Assembly (NCBI GenBank): GCA_016721605.1 | Contig: JADKHS010000003.1 | Span: forward strand, 84,793-148,792 | Direction of reading: 5' to 3' | DNA length: 64,000 bases | Origin: Nitrosomonadales bacterium | GTDB taxonomy: Bacteria > Pseudomonadota > Gammaproteobacteria > Burkholderiales > Gallionellaceae | Part shown: piece by piece, positions 21,156-31,900 of the stretch | How the letters are laid out: each line of letters starts with the position of its first letter | How positions within the stretch are numbered: position 1 is the stretch's first letter | Made by a program: the position numbers and the translations under genes | Notes under the pieces: generated by a model | Databases searched by the model: none | Told to the model about the DNA's origin: nothing | The model's input: only the letters and a program-made list of their open reading frames with translations

Positions 21156-21598
21156 CTGCTGGGGCTACTTCAAAGGCTCTGGTAACGTATAAGCCACCTA
21201 AAAGCGTCTATAGCCCAAATTAAATTTATTTGGTTGTAACATTCGTCTTCCTGCCCCTGATTAAACACACATGAACATGTGTCAACTATCAAGTACCATC
21301 CAACAATCTTACACTTTCTTTGTAACGCCAACTCCAAAAATATCTCTCCTGAATGAATGCTTGCGCAATGCACCAAATATTGCTTGCTTCCATCGCTTGA
21401 AAATTAAACTACCCGATATTTACAGGTTCTATCCCATATGGCTTAGACCCTGATATTCTTCTGTCTTGAAACTCCTTCTTTTAATAGATACAAAAGATTT
21501 AATATGGCCGACTAACAGATCAAAGAACCTTGGAAAGCACTTGGCGAAGCCAAAGGTTTATCTCAGAAACTAACCAAATGTTCGTATAAGGAAGGTAA
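21156..21598. other. AT-rich intergenic region, no gene seen
   Basis: About 440 bases between the rplS terminator and ogt. Only short open frames occur, none recognisable. It should contain the ogt promoter; AAGGAAGG at 21589-21596 is the ogt ribosome site. Confidence 0.5.
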
Positions 21599-22099
21599 AT
21601 GAATTATCAGGCAAAGCTACCTACACCATTTGGTATGCTTGGTATCCGCTGTAAGGCGGATGCACTGACCGGCATCAACTTTCTGGGGTCGGGTGTCACG
21701 CCACAACAGCCGAGCCAAGCGTTCGCGCGAGAGGTATGCAAACAATTACAGGCTTATTTCATTGATCCAAGTTTTCATTTTAATCTTTCACTCAATCTTA
21801 ACGGCACTGCCCATCAAACAAAAGTGTGGCAAGCAATATCTGCTATTCCGTCCGGACAAACACGAAATTATGGCGATCTTGCCACGTTGCTCACTTCCAG
21901 CCCGCGTGCAGTTGGTCAGGCATGCGGCGCAAATCCCATTCCCATTGTCATCCCCTGCCATCGCGTGGTGAGCAAGTCTGGTATCGGCGGCTTCATACAC
22001 CAGCACGGAGGGGATGCGCTGGATATCAAATGCTGGTTGCTGGCATATGAAAAACAATCAAACCAGGAAGTCTGTCGGACTTCGCTTGCAACCAGTTGA
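21599..22099 (+). CDS. ogt: Methylated-DNA-protein-cysteine methyltransferase
   Basis: A suicide DNA-repair protein that removes O6-methyl groups from guanine. The active-site motif IPIVIPCHRVV is present, preceded by TKVWQAISAIPSGQTRNYGD and the helix-turn-helix segment SPRAVGQACGANP. At 166 residues it is a normal single-domain Ogt. The frame is intact and it appears monocistronic. Confidence 0.93.
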   Translation: MNYQAKLPTPFGMLGIRCKADALTGINFLGSGVTPQQPSQAFAREVCKQLQAYFIDPSFHFNLSLNLNGTAHQTKVWQAISAIPSGQTRNYGDLATLLTSSPRAVGQACGANPIPIVIPCHRVVSKSGIGGFIHQHGGDALDIKCWLLAYEKQSNQEVCRTSLATS

Positions 22100-22243
22100 T
22101 TACACCGACACGCCTATTATTAACTGCACTAATTAATATACAAATTAATGCGTTATGTACAAACGGGAGTAACTACAGCTAATATTTCGGATACGGTGCA
22201 GAATCATAGAGATTTCTTGCTACATTCAAATGACTAAAGATAT

Positions 22244-23140
22244 ATGAACAACACTGACATCCTGGATGAATTCTGCGACTGTCTGTGGCTGGAAGACGGC
22301 TTGTCGCGCAACACACTGGAAAGCTACAGACGCGATCTGTGCAAATTTATTCTCTGGATGGAAAAACAGCATAATTCTACCTTGCTAGAGGCCACACACG
22401 CTGACGTCCAAGGCTTTCTTGCCTATTTGGTCATCGAACAAAAAGCTAAAGCCACCAGTACCAGCCGTGCCATATCAAGCCTCAAACGCCTGTTCCGTTA
22501 CCTGTTACGGCAGAGCAAAGTAGATACAGACCCTACCCTGCAAATCGCCACCCCCAAGCTGCCACGTAACCTGCCAAAAACGCTCACCGAACAGGATGTG
22601 GATATGCTGCTGCAAGCACCTGATATGAATACACCTCTGGGCATGCGTGATCGCACTATGCTGGAAGTGCTATATGCCAGTGGTCTGCGCGTTTCCGAGT
22701 TGATCAGCTTGAGCGTCGCACAGGTCAACCTCGACATGGGCGTAGTGCGCGTGATGGGCAAGGGTAATAAAGAGCGTCTGGTACCGCTGGGAGAGGAAGC
22801 GTTAGACTGGCTGCACCGCTATCTGGTTGATGCACGCCCCGCCTTGCTGGGCAATAAATTAAATGCAGCAATGTTCGTTACTCAGCGTGGCACAGCGATG
22901 ACGCGGCAAATGTTTTGGTATCTCATCAAACGTCATGCCAAACACGGTGGCCTACACAAACCACTGTCGCCACATACCTTGCGCCACGCCTTCGCTACAC
23001 ATTTACTTAATCATGGAGCGGATCTGCGCGTAGTACAACTGCTACTTGGCCATGCTGATATTTCTACCACGCAGATTTACACGCATGTAGCACGCGAACG
23101 GCTGAAACAACTGCATGCACAGCATCACCCCAGGGGGTAG
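22244..23140 (+). CDS. xerD: Site-specific tyrosine recombinase XerD
   Basis: A 298-residue tyrosine recombinase that resolves chromosome dimers with XerC at dif. Catalytic residues are visible in ASGLRVSELI (Arg), GKGNKERLVPL (Lys), HTLRHAFATHLLNHGADLR (His-x-x-Arg) and LGHADISTTQIYTHV (His and the nucleophilic Tyr). The frame is intact. Chromosomal context next to the rplS operon and ogt favours XerD over a phage integrase. Confidence 0.93.
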   Translation: MNNTDILDEFCDCLWLEDGLSRNTLESYRRDLCKFILWMEKQHNSTLLEATHADVQGFLAYLVIEQKAKATSTSRAISSLKRLFRYLLRQSKVDTDPTLQIATPKLPRNLPKTLTEQDVDMLLQAPDMNTPLGMRDRTMLEVLYASGLRVSELISLSVAQVNLDMGVVRVMGKGNKERLVPLGEEALDWLHRYLVDARPALLGNKLNAAMFVTQRGTAMTRQMFWYLIKRHAKHGGLHKPLSPHTLRHAFATHLLNHGADLRVVQLLLGHADISTTQIYTHVARERLKQLHAQHHPRG

Positions 23141-23269
23141 GACTCAAGAACCAACCACACAACGTTAGAGCCAACGCTCCATCCAGACAAAGCCTATATG
23201 TTGGAGATTGCCAGGTGAAAAGTCAGGGGTTCGAGCTTCTGGGTTAGCGGTTCGCAGAGAACCGTGCTG

Positions 23270-23590
23270 GGGGTACGCAAAAAAATGATGCCATTACGAG
23301 ATAAAATCCGCGCCTATACGAAACGTAACGAGAGAAACTCCATCGATTACGTGTATACGGCCTTCTTCAACCTGTCTCTCCAAGGCTGGCACGACTACGT
23401 CCAACCGCTCACCGGTTCATTTTCTCATCAATCAACGGATTTTTTCGCCATCGATTACGAACCATACTGCTGCGCTGGCAAAAGCACAAACCAGATCAAG
23501 AACGATACTTCAATGGCGTAATATTTTTTTCACCGAGCTTGGGTTGCTCACGATGTCCGGAAGCCATCGATTAGCGCGCTAATTCTGATG
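23270..23590 (+). pseudogene. Group II intron reverse transcriptase/maturase, 3' remnant
   Basis: Two frames reconstruct the maturase-like end of a group II intron protein: LRDKIRAYTKRNERNSIDY and LSLQGWHDYVQPL (the usual LRGWxxYF region), then, after a one-base shift near 23445, FRHRLRTILLRWQKHKPDQ and a tail reading FFTELGLLTMSGSHRLAR. The reverse-transcriptase part is missing. The call is from pattern memory of the family C-terminus. Confidence 0.55.
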
Positions 23591-23688
23591 TAAAAATAAC
23601 TAACTAGAAAACACATCACGATAAAACCATACACCGGACTGCGAGGAGGGGACGGCAATCATCGTTCCCTGTTATACCTCTATCCAAC

Positions 23689-24144
23689 TTAAATTAATTG
23701 ATGCATTTTCATCCAAACACTTGATCGTCGCATTGCTTCCGTAATTTGACCGGCAGTCATTTGCTCTTCCACAACCCCAAGAAGATCCCTTCCATCCTCA
23801 TCGAGAGCAAGATCTCCTCCTTCTTCATCAACAGCTCGTCCAGCAATCTTTAGCCACATAAACGCTTCTACGAGATCCTGGTCAACGCCACATCCCTGAG
23901 AATACATAATTCCTAAATTAATTTGCGACGGCGCAAATCGCTGTTCCGCAGACTTACGAAATAACTCAATCGCTTTTCGCTCATCTTTTACAACACCATA
24001 GCCGTTATTGTACATGTCACCAAGACAAAACTGTGCCTCTGGATCCCCCTGCTCTGCGGCTTTCCTAAAAAATCTTTCCGCATTAACATAATCTTTACCC
24101 AAGAAAAAATTCAACCCCTCTTTAAAATCGTTTGATTCACTCAT
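23689..24144 (-). CDS. Sel1-like repeat protein
   Basis: A 151-residue soluble protein with Sel1/TPR-like repeats: AERFFRKAAEQGDPEAQFCL GDMYNNGYGV, KAIELFRKSAEQRFAPSQIN LGIMYSQGCGV and EAFMWLKIAG. No signal peptide is seen. Such proteins are scaffolds for protein contacts, and the partner is unknown. It is on the same strand as the nxr operon and about 125 bases beyond its last gene. The frame is intact, unlike its upstream neighbours. Confidence 0.75.
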   Translation of the reverse strand: MSESNDFKEGLNFFLGKDYVNAERFFRKAAEQGDPEAQFCLGDMYNNGYGVVKDERKAIELFRKSAEQRFAPSQINLGIMYSQGCGVDQDLVEAFMWLKIAGRAVDEEGGDLALDEDGRDLLGVVEEQMTAGQITEAMRRSSVWMKMHQLI

Positions 24145-24270
24145 ATTTACTTTCCTGCATAGGTTATTACTTTACCTGTAATGACAGCACCGACGATGCC
24201 ATGCCACCGGCGAACGGCATGAATATTGACCATAGTTAACTCACCATTGGTGGAGTTGTAATATCGGCGG

Positions 24271-25242
24271 TTACATTTCCAGCCGCCCTAAACTCCGGTG
24301 AAGTAATGACATTTCCTGTTCTGGATGGGATGCTGCGCCCAAAATCTCTGCATCGTTCGGCAACCGCCATAAATGCCTTGGTTGAAGGAGAGTCTGGATA
24401 AGCCTGTACAACAGGATTCCTTTATCCGCACAAATTGTTATTTCGCTATCCAGCGGAATAGCGCCGATAAAGGGCACGCCCAATTCATTCGCTACCCTCT
24501 CCTCCCCCCTTCTTGAAGACATCAATCTCACCACTACAATGTGGACAGATCAGGCCGCTCATATTCTCAACAATTCCGATAATGGGCGTATTCCTCTCTT
24601 TCACAAAGAGATCATTTTCCTTGCATCAAGAAGCGCAACATCCTGCGGGTGCTTACCACAACAACCCCATCCAGATTGGGGAATAAAATCCATGATCGTA
24701 AATATGTTCATTTCGGTGCCAGGCGGCAGATCTATTATCAGGAAATCGAGCTTCCACGTAATATTTCGAGGAGTTCGATGATGAATTCATACTTTACCGC
24801 ATCTCCAAACAACTGGCTCGTTCTGGTCTTCTATCAACAAACCCAACGACGCGACCTTCATCCCGGCAGGCATGATGTGCGGGGCGATGCCGTCTTTATC
24901 CCGCGAAGTCTTACATTTTCGATACCGAGCATCTTTGGAATATTTGGCCCATGTGGGGTCAGCATCCGCCAAGCCAACCTTGTAACCCAGCCTTTCCAGG
25001 GCACAGGCGAGGTTGACTGTGGTGGTACTTTTCCCACACCGCCCTTGTTGCTGCCAACAAGGACTTTGTACTTGATATCCGCCATCCGTTTGTTGATCAA
25101 CCATTTTTTATGAGCGCACGTCCAACTTGCAGGTATCATTTTCGTCACATGTTTGGCAGCCATGGAAATATCCGCAGTCCTTCGCCGGCGCAGCAACCGC
25201 CCGGGTGTCTCTCATGTTCTTTATTTCAATAGTTTTCGTCAT
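24271..25242 (-). CDS. Nbp35/Mrp-type P-loop ATPase with N-terminal Cys motif (frameshifted)
   Basis: Reading across frames gives a start MTKTIEIKNMRDTRAV, a four-cysteine motif CGYFHGCQTCDENDTC (C-x5-C-x2-C-x5-C), a deviant Walker A (GSNKGGVGKSTTTVNLACA), ADADPHGPNIPKMLGI, a DLPPGT segment and a C-terminal CPHC motif in SGLICPHCSGE. This is the layout of Nbp35-like iron-sulfur cluster carriers, which load Fe-S clusters into apoproteins. At least five frame changes occur. It closes the nxr gene run, so a role in cluster assembly for NxrA/NxrB is a reasonable inference. The chosen start is ATG at 25242. Confidence 0.7.
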
Positions 25243-25273
25243 TTAAACATTCTCGTGATATCAATAATTACCT

Positions 25274-25569
25274 TCATGACAGGGTTCCATCCTCAATCGC
25301 TCTTCGATTATTGACGACCAGACAGTTATCTTTATGAAACCGTTCCAATAGCCCTACCTGCAGTCACATCCCAACCCAAGGGTACTTCCTTCCACCGTTC
25401 TCCGGCTTCTTCTACCACTTCGGCCTTATCAAAGATAACCGCTTTCTTGGTAACGCTGGAATTAGCCGAGACTTGTGTCTCATCTCTAGTTTTTCAACGA
25501 TCGTTTCTGTAAGGGCAGGGAAAAACCTACCAAAAATTGACGCCTCCCTATCACTTTGCCATTGTCCAT
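25274..25569 (-). CDS. Unidentified small protein in the nxr operon (frameshifted)
   Basis: A good ribosome site (AAGGAG) precedes ATG at 25569 (MDNGKV..). Pieces in different frames read EASIFGRFFPALTETIVEKL, then VTKKAVIFDKAEVVEEAGER and WKEVPLGWDVTAGRAIG, then CLVVNNRRAIEDGTLS before the stop at 25274. The reconstructed length is about 98 residues, soluble, with no cysteine-rich motif or signal peptide. I do not recognise the family. Its place between nxrD and the Nbp35-like gene suggests a linked function. Confidence 0.45.
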
Positions 25570-25604
25570 GAATAACTCCTTAATTCAGCGATTGGCCAGC
25601 AAAA

Positions 25605-25861
25605 TTATTTAAATGAAGGTCTGAGGAAACATATAGGCATAGCTCCCGCCAGGATATGCTTAAAACTTATCTGCCAATCAAACCGTACAATGCCAACATC
25701 TCCCACTTCAAGCTTCATTTGGTCGTATCGATAATATGCACAAACAATGTCAATTGTACGAAGATAATCAACTAATGCAGGTGTAAAGGCTCATCCATTT
25801 CTGTGCCTGTCTGTTGCGGACAATCTACAGGTCCCTCGTAGTCAGATTTTGGCAATTTCTT
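25605..25861 (-). CDS. Unidentified short coding region downstream of nxrD
   Basis: Directly after the nxrD stop, frames read LPKSDYEGPVDCPQQTGTEM (then DEPLH), and after a shift ALVDYLRTIDIVCAYYRYDQ followed by MKLEVGDVGIVRFDWQISFK and HILAGAMPICFLRPSFK. The look is of a real protein (Asp/Glu/Tyr-rich, about 85 residues), but no start codon with a good ribosome site is visible; TTG at the beginning is possible. No family recognised. It could also be a continuation of the chaperone gene if the stop at 25862 is an error. Confidence 0.35.
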
Positions 25862-26505
25862 TTATTCTGCTGTCAACTTCAATTCCAAAAACTTAAGTTC
25901 CGAACCCATGAATTTTGATAACAACAAGCCAAGGTTGCGGTAATAGGCCTCATTAGCTCTCGCTGCAAGGTTTTCTCAAATACGCCAGTCCATTTCCCGA
26001 TATGCTGCTCCAGGAATCGTCTTTCTGCAGACAAACAAATATCAATATTTTCTTCCATCGCTTGATCCAGGGCATAGGCTATCTTTAATTCTAGAAAGCT
26101 CATAAATTCAGCTCGACGGTTATATGATCAAATGCAACCGCAGCATCGTCATTCATTACAAAACCAAATGCTTTATAAAATCCACTGATATCGCCAAGAA
26201 TATTCGGCTGATTGAAGCTATTTTCCCATACGTTGTTTCAGTCGAAGGACAAAACATGCGGGTCAAAAACATCTCTGTAAAATCCGGCTGTAAGTGCGGT
26301 CACGTCAACTGTCCGATCAGACTAGTAAATGCCAGATATTCTTCCTTCATATCACAAGGAAGAAAGCTTTGAACTATCCATATCGGATGCAAGTTCGTAA
26401 TGTGGCGAGTTTATCTTTATCTGGATAAACAAAGGCCATTGATAAAAATCTGTAAACATCTGCCCTCGCGAGAGTCAACTCTGTTTCCGATTTCGTCGTT
26501 ACCAT
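25862..26505 (-). CDS. nxrD: TorD/NarJ-family chaperone of the nitrite oxidoreductase (frameshifted)
   Basis: The reconstruction starts MVTTKSETELTLARADVYRF LSMAFVYPDKD, the usual TorD-family opening. It continues with NILGDISGFYKAFGFVMND, FDHITVELEFMSFLELKIAY and ERRFLEQHIGKW, and ends LGLLLSKFMGSELKFLELKL. Members bind the apo form and Tat leader of molybdopterin subunits until the cofactor is inserted. Length is about 214 residues, with at least three frame changes. It follows nxrC after a GC-rich hairpin. Confidence 0.7.
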
Positions 26506-26523
26506 TCTATCCTTAAATGAGGC

Positions 26524-26547
26524 GGGGCGGCATTTTAACGCCGCCCC
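26524..26547. other. GC-rich hairpin between nxrC and nxrD
   Basis: Perfect 8-bp stem GGGGCGGC/GCCGCCCC with loop ATTTTAAC, in the 62-base gap between nxrC and nxrD. No U tract follows on the minus strand, so it looks more like an mRNA-stability or processing element than a terminator. Confidence 0.55.
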
Positions 26548-26567
26548 CTAATGCCCATCAATTACGA

Positions 26568-27676
26568 CTATTCAATTTTCAAGCGGTATCCAGCCTCCAT
26601 TTGAATAGTTCTTGCGTGGACCTCTGTTACCACCAGCGCCATCATTTTTGTTTTACCATCCCATGCAGCGATAGCCATCATGGTCTTGGATCCAGGTGTC
26701 CAGAACTGAATCCTGAGCATCGCCTGAGTTCAACGGACGCTTGATAACAACTGACCAGTAGCCAAATCGCCTTACGCCATTACCGGTTGCATTATTAGTG
26801 GCCTGCCTAGTCAATGTTCCGAAGCCAACGGCATTCAGCTCTTCCACCTGAGTTAGCCTCTCGGGGTCAACTCTGCTGATATTTCTGAGCTTAAAGGCAG
26901 CAATATATTGCCTTTGACCTTCGTTATAACGTCTGATAGGTGTATCGATTGTTTGACCAACCGCCGGGATAACTTCCGGGTGCATATCGTAATTATAATT
27001 TGGATAGCGTCCCTTACATCTTGATATCAAACTCGATATCCCTCTCCCAAGCAGCTTTCCAATAAACGATGTGAACAGGATTCTCGTCGTCACCATCATG
27101 AGGAATGATGGTTCCGATCCAGCTTTCACCGGGAACATAATGGCGATTGCATCAGAAAACTTATCTTCCATCGTTTCCGTTTCAGACTTGGTTGAATCAT
27201 ACCAAGTTAACAAGAAAGCAATATCCTTATCGTTATGAACAGACTTGATCTTCACCATCGGTACTGTACACAACTAAACCTGGCATAACCAAGTTCTGCG
27301 GACCCATTGGAACTTCAGTAGCCGAGGCATCATTCCATATCGTTGCCGGCGCTTGCTCCAACTCTGATTGTACTGATTTAAAGAAGTTTCTCTTACCGGA
27401 TCTTCCTGATGCCATGTCCTATTCACTGGATCCATCGGGATTTCTCCCTTTACCGCCTTGGATTTGATAACGCCAACATTATACGTTTCACCCCCATCCA
27501 AACGAACTGGCGGCAACCTCTTAAAGGAACCATGGAACGTGACCCCATATTGTCCAGGTTATCGACAGCAAGAATTGGAATCGTCAAATCTTTGGCTGGT
27601 GTGCATCATTCCCAAAGGCAGAGAGTCGCAACAGGAATCATCAAAAGTGACGGCTATTAATAGTTTTTTTCATCAT
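26568..27676 (-). CDS. nxrC: Nitrite oxidoreductase gamma subunit, heme b-binding (frameshifted)
   Basis: The gene starts at ATG 27676/27673 inside the end of nxrB. It reads MKKTINSRHF then MIPVATLCLW, a Sec-type signal peptide interrupted by a frameshift. The mature part resembles the ethylbenzene-dehydrogenase/DMSO-reductase type II gamma fold: DNLDNMG, RLPPVRLDGGETYNVGVIKS, FLLTWYDSTKSETETMEDKF, DAIAIMFPVKAGSEPSF, ENPVHIVYWKAAWERDI, GYWSVVIKRPL and AAWDGKTKMMALVVTEVHA. In this family one heme b is held by Met and Lys, which I cannot assign here. About 360 residues over at least five frame segments. It is not a NarI-like membrane protein. Confidence 0.72.
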
Positions 27677-28835
27677 CCGCCCTTATGAGTTGTTGGTAAG
27701 AAATGCGCCGGTCTTCAAGTTCGACTTGCCTGATATAAACTGGCTCTGTCAATGGAACACGGACAATCTCTTTCCCTTGTGGATCATAACCAACTGTCTC
27801 ATTACCCTCAAGCTTGAACGTATCGCATATCCGTTCGGTCGTCCCAAAGAGTAACAACGCAGCTAAAAGCTCCTTGTCCTTGCCAGCATTCCGGTATTGC
27901 TTGATGGAATTCTCAACGCCAAGGCCAAATACTTGGGACAGGGAAGTCAGGGTTAACATGGACAGGTGGCAAGTGCATGTTGCTAGGCTCAGTACCAAAC
28001 TGTGGATAGATCGGCAATGCAATCTTTCTTACATGCACCAGAAAGTCGATCGGGTTGTTTTCGACTTGCTTACTCATGATCTTATCGTAATCAGCTGACT
28101 TGAAACCGTTCAGACGGATTTTTCCGATACATTGAGTAACGCACTGAGTCATCAACCCAGCCTCTACTTTTGGATAGCACGATATGCACTTTCACCAGTC
28201 CGTGTTGTATCATTGTAGAACGATTTCTTGTACGGGCAAGCAGCAACGCATTTCTGTATCCGCGGCATCTGGACGCATCAATTAAAACGATGCCGTCTTC
28301 TTGTCTCTTTAAATCGCCTTTCTTGGGCAGGCTGCCAAGCAACCTGGGAAAGTACAGTGATTACAAATCCGCGGGAAGAAGAAAGCCCCAGTTCTTATGA
28401 GTAGGACCTTAATATAATCCCCTTCGCCATCCAGAATCTTCAGACACTCATCTTCCCCAAGGTTCCGGATGCGCATAGTCCATTTCATCTGGCAGATAAC
28501 CCTTGATCCGCTGATTCATGCCCCAGATCTTCAAAGATTGTCGTACCGTTGTACTTGTTGCCTGACCACGGTTGCGCTTGTTCTCCCAACAGAGCCAAAA
28601 CCTTCACATCCCAAGCAAGAGGATAGAATCCATAAGGCTTCGATTCCACGTTATTCCAGAATATGGTTTCTTGGCCTTTACCAGCCGTCCAAGTCGTTTT
28701 AACGCCATGGTACAAGACTGACAGGCAATACATTTATTCAAGTCGAATAACATTGTTACTTGCCGACCTTAGCCTGTTTTCTTCATAGGGATAATCCATT
28801 TCCCTGCCTAGTTGCCAATTTCTAACTTTTGCCAT
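27657..28835 (-). CDS. nxrB: Nitrite oxidoreductase beta subunit, Fe-S (frameshifted)
   Basis: The N-terminus reads MAKVRNWQLGREMDYPYEEN. Cysteine clusters follow: NKCIACQSCTMALKTTW, RICNHCTFPGC..ACPRKA, IDASRCRGYRN and TQCVTQCIGKIRL. These are the four-cluster arrangement of NxrB/NarH-type subunits, carrying electrons from NxrA to the gamma subunit. FWNNVESKPYGFYPL, QFGTEPSNMHLPPVH and VFGLGVENSIKQYRN are further family segments. A GGAG ribosome site supports ATG at 28835. Total about 393 residues with at least five frame changes. It overlaps nxrC by 20 bases. Confidence 0.8.
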
Positions 28836-28876
28836 TGTAGATCTCCATTCACAAAATTATTTCAAATTCCAAGAAC

Positions 28877-28897
28877 GCCGCCTTTATTCAAGGCGGC
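28877..28897. other. GC-rich hairpin between nxrA and nxrB
   Basis: Perfect 8-bp stem GCCGCCTT/AAGGCGGC with loop TATTC in the 78-base gap between nxrA and nxrB. It resembles the hairpin in the nxrC-nxrD gap in GCCGCC content and position. Confidence 0.55.
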
Positions 28898-28913
28898 GGC
28901 TGCACACCCGTAA

Positions 28914-31900
28914 TTATCTACTTATGAACCCGCCCTTGAGGTATGTCCTCATTTGAAGGCTTTCATAGGTTGGCCTGTAGCCTTTGGCTGCAATATGCCA
29001 AACACCACCGTTAACACCCGCCTTTTTCAGCCAGCTCGATTTTCACATAAGATTCCTTTGGCGCACCGTTGGCGCAGTGGACGTCATTCTGCATACCAAT
29101 GATAATTTCTTGTCCAAAGACTTTCTTATTGGCCACGGTGTCAGTCGTGTTAGTCGGATTAATCCACGCTCTGGTGCAGCTTTGATGGTTTCCAGACCTA
29201 AACATTGCCTGATAGTTGGTTCGTGGGCTCTTGGCCAATCCATCAGCCCTAGTCCTCGCCCCTTCCATACTGCCATACGTTGCGGCATATGCGTTGTAGT
29301 ACATGCGCATAGAGCCTTGGGACATTCCAGGAAGTATCTGCATCTGACCATGAACTGGCAAGTGCGTATTCGGCGTTCCTTCTTTCCATCCTTTGTAAGG
29401 CCTGTCGCCAGGATCAGCATCAACCCAGATATAATCGCCTTCATCAATACCGAATCTCTCTTGGCATCGAGCGGATTAACGTCCACGAAACCTTCACCAA
29501 CTGACGGCTGCCTCTTGTCATGACGGTAGATATCGCCAAACGGCCCCCACCACAATGTCATCAAGTCCGTATCAATTGGGGTTGTATGAGCACCGTGCCT
29601 GTACTTCGGCGAATTGAAGCAGAACTCGTAACCGTGCGGCCTGAGAGGATGGTTAGTCGCCATCAGCTCTTTGTCGTCAGTATTACGTTTCTTCCCATCC
29701 GGTTCTCGGCAATCTTAAGACTGTTCCCCATTCTTTCCAAACCACGCATCTCAGGTGTTTCCATCAATGCAAAAGCACGGCTGTTACCAACGATGACATT
29801 CGGCTCGTAGTGACTTGAGTCAATCGGTGTACGATACACGGTGAGATTCTCGCCACCATCAATCAAGCGTGGGTCATCCATGTAGAATTCCAGCCTACCG
29901 CTCTTGGTGTACCAAGGCAAGCCGCCACCTTCAGCTGTCTGCTCCAGCCGCTAATCCTTGGACAGGTTCTGGCCATAAAGATACTAGGAATACCTCTCTT
30001 AGCTTTCTCCCTTATCTCAGCAAAAACCATTCCTCTAGTGGCTGATCCCGCATTGAGAACCCTTTGTCCGTAAACCTCGGAATCCCTGTCTGCTGGATTT
30101 CCTGCAGGATTGGTTCCCACAAACTTGAAGTAATCAGCAAACCTTTGATCACCGGTCATCGCTGTAAATGCCCTAAAGATTCCAGCAGGAACTTCAGCAT
30201 CACCAACGGTGTCCTGGAATCTCCTCAATGGTGTAATAGGAGAAACGGTAAGGAACGGGTTAGAACAGGAACAAGCCATGTCGGTATGCTTGTTTTCCAA
30301 CCAAGAATCCACACCCCAAACGATGTCGGAATATTCGCAAGATGCGGTCCAGTTCCAGTCACTGTAAAATATCGCCTTCCCATCTTGGGAGGGTATTAAC
30401 AACCATGTCATAGTGACCTTTGGCATTTCCCAAAGAGGAGTTGGAGTTAGCCTGCCAGAGCACCTTGGTAGGAGCCGGCATATGCCCAGGATCAGTCAAC
30501 CTGGTTCCGTTCCTTAATGGACGATCGCCATAGTTGTAGTAATGGGCAGATTCGTCATCGGTATAGTGAGCCAATTTGGTGACCATCTTACGGCCATCCA
30601 ACTCAGGATTGAACGGATCTTCCAGAAGGTACTGACCAAACCCGCCAAAGACTGACTGCCTGTAGTTACCACATAGTTACCGAAAGCATCCTCCAATGTG
30701 ACCAACGTTATCGCTCAGTGCTGACAACAACATGAAGCCGCGATCCTTCAGGGTTGAATTGAAGTAGTGATTGGTTCCCGCACCAGTACTGATGATGCCT
30801 TGCCCTCTGTGTTTGTGGAACAGGTTAGCAAGGTCAACAATTGCTTCCACCGGAACGCCAGTCATAATAGAGGTGTTCTCTGCGGTGAATTCCTCAAGGT
30901 ATTCTTTTTGCAATTGGAACACAGGCACAACTTTGATCTTCTTCCCATCAACCAAGGTGACTTCATAGTCGCCAGTCAATGCTGATTCAACCCCCTTCGC
31001 AGCATAGCGCGCTCCGCACTCATCCCGGGTTAGCGGAACTGCCTTGTTTGTCTTTTTATCCCATACTACATTGTCGCCCCAGAATTTACGGACATCTTCT
31101 GCAACAAAAGCCGTGGATTGGAACGCAGGTGGCATCGTTGGATGCTCGCCTGGTTTCATCACCTTAAGGTGGTGCGTAAGATCAGCAAGCTTATAGTCCG
31201 CGATGATGTCCGACGCCTTCAGGTTCTTCCAGTTATCTGTTCTGATCAGCAGAGGCAAATCTGTATTGGCTCTCAGATAATTCTCGTCATATTGATTATT
31301 CTTGATGAGGAGATGGCACACGCCAAGACCAAGAGCGGATCCGTACCTGGACGAAGAATGATTACGTCATCTGCCTTGTTAGATGTTGCGTGGTAATCGA
31401 TGGAGATGTCGACAATATGACATCTTTGAGCCAGGATTCACTGGCCCAATGAAGATCCGGCATCTTGGTACAAACAAAGTTGTTACCCCAGAATACAATC
31501 AGCTTCTGGCATGTTCATATACCATGAACTCATAATCCAACATCTGGTGACCTGAAACCCTAGGACATCCAGGCGCCAAGTCAGTATCCCAAGAATAACT
31601 GTCCAATACTTTGGCACCACTGGCTTCATCCCACCTACATTTCTTAGCGTCGAAGAGCCAAGCCTTGCGCAAATCTCTTCATCGAATATATTCTTAAAAC
31701 ACCAAGGGCGGCCATACCTGCCCGGAATTTATGGTCTTACAGCCGCATCCATGCATGGATGCAATCATCTCGGGGTCATAGCCCTGCCTAGTGAGTAGCG
31801 CTGCGCCTTTGTCACCAGAATAAGTTCTAGCTGATGTTCTCCAGCGCACCTGCTGCCAGCGCATAGGCCTCAGTCCAGGGTAGTTTAATAAAGGCTCTTT

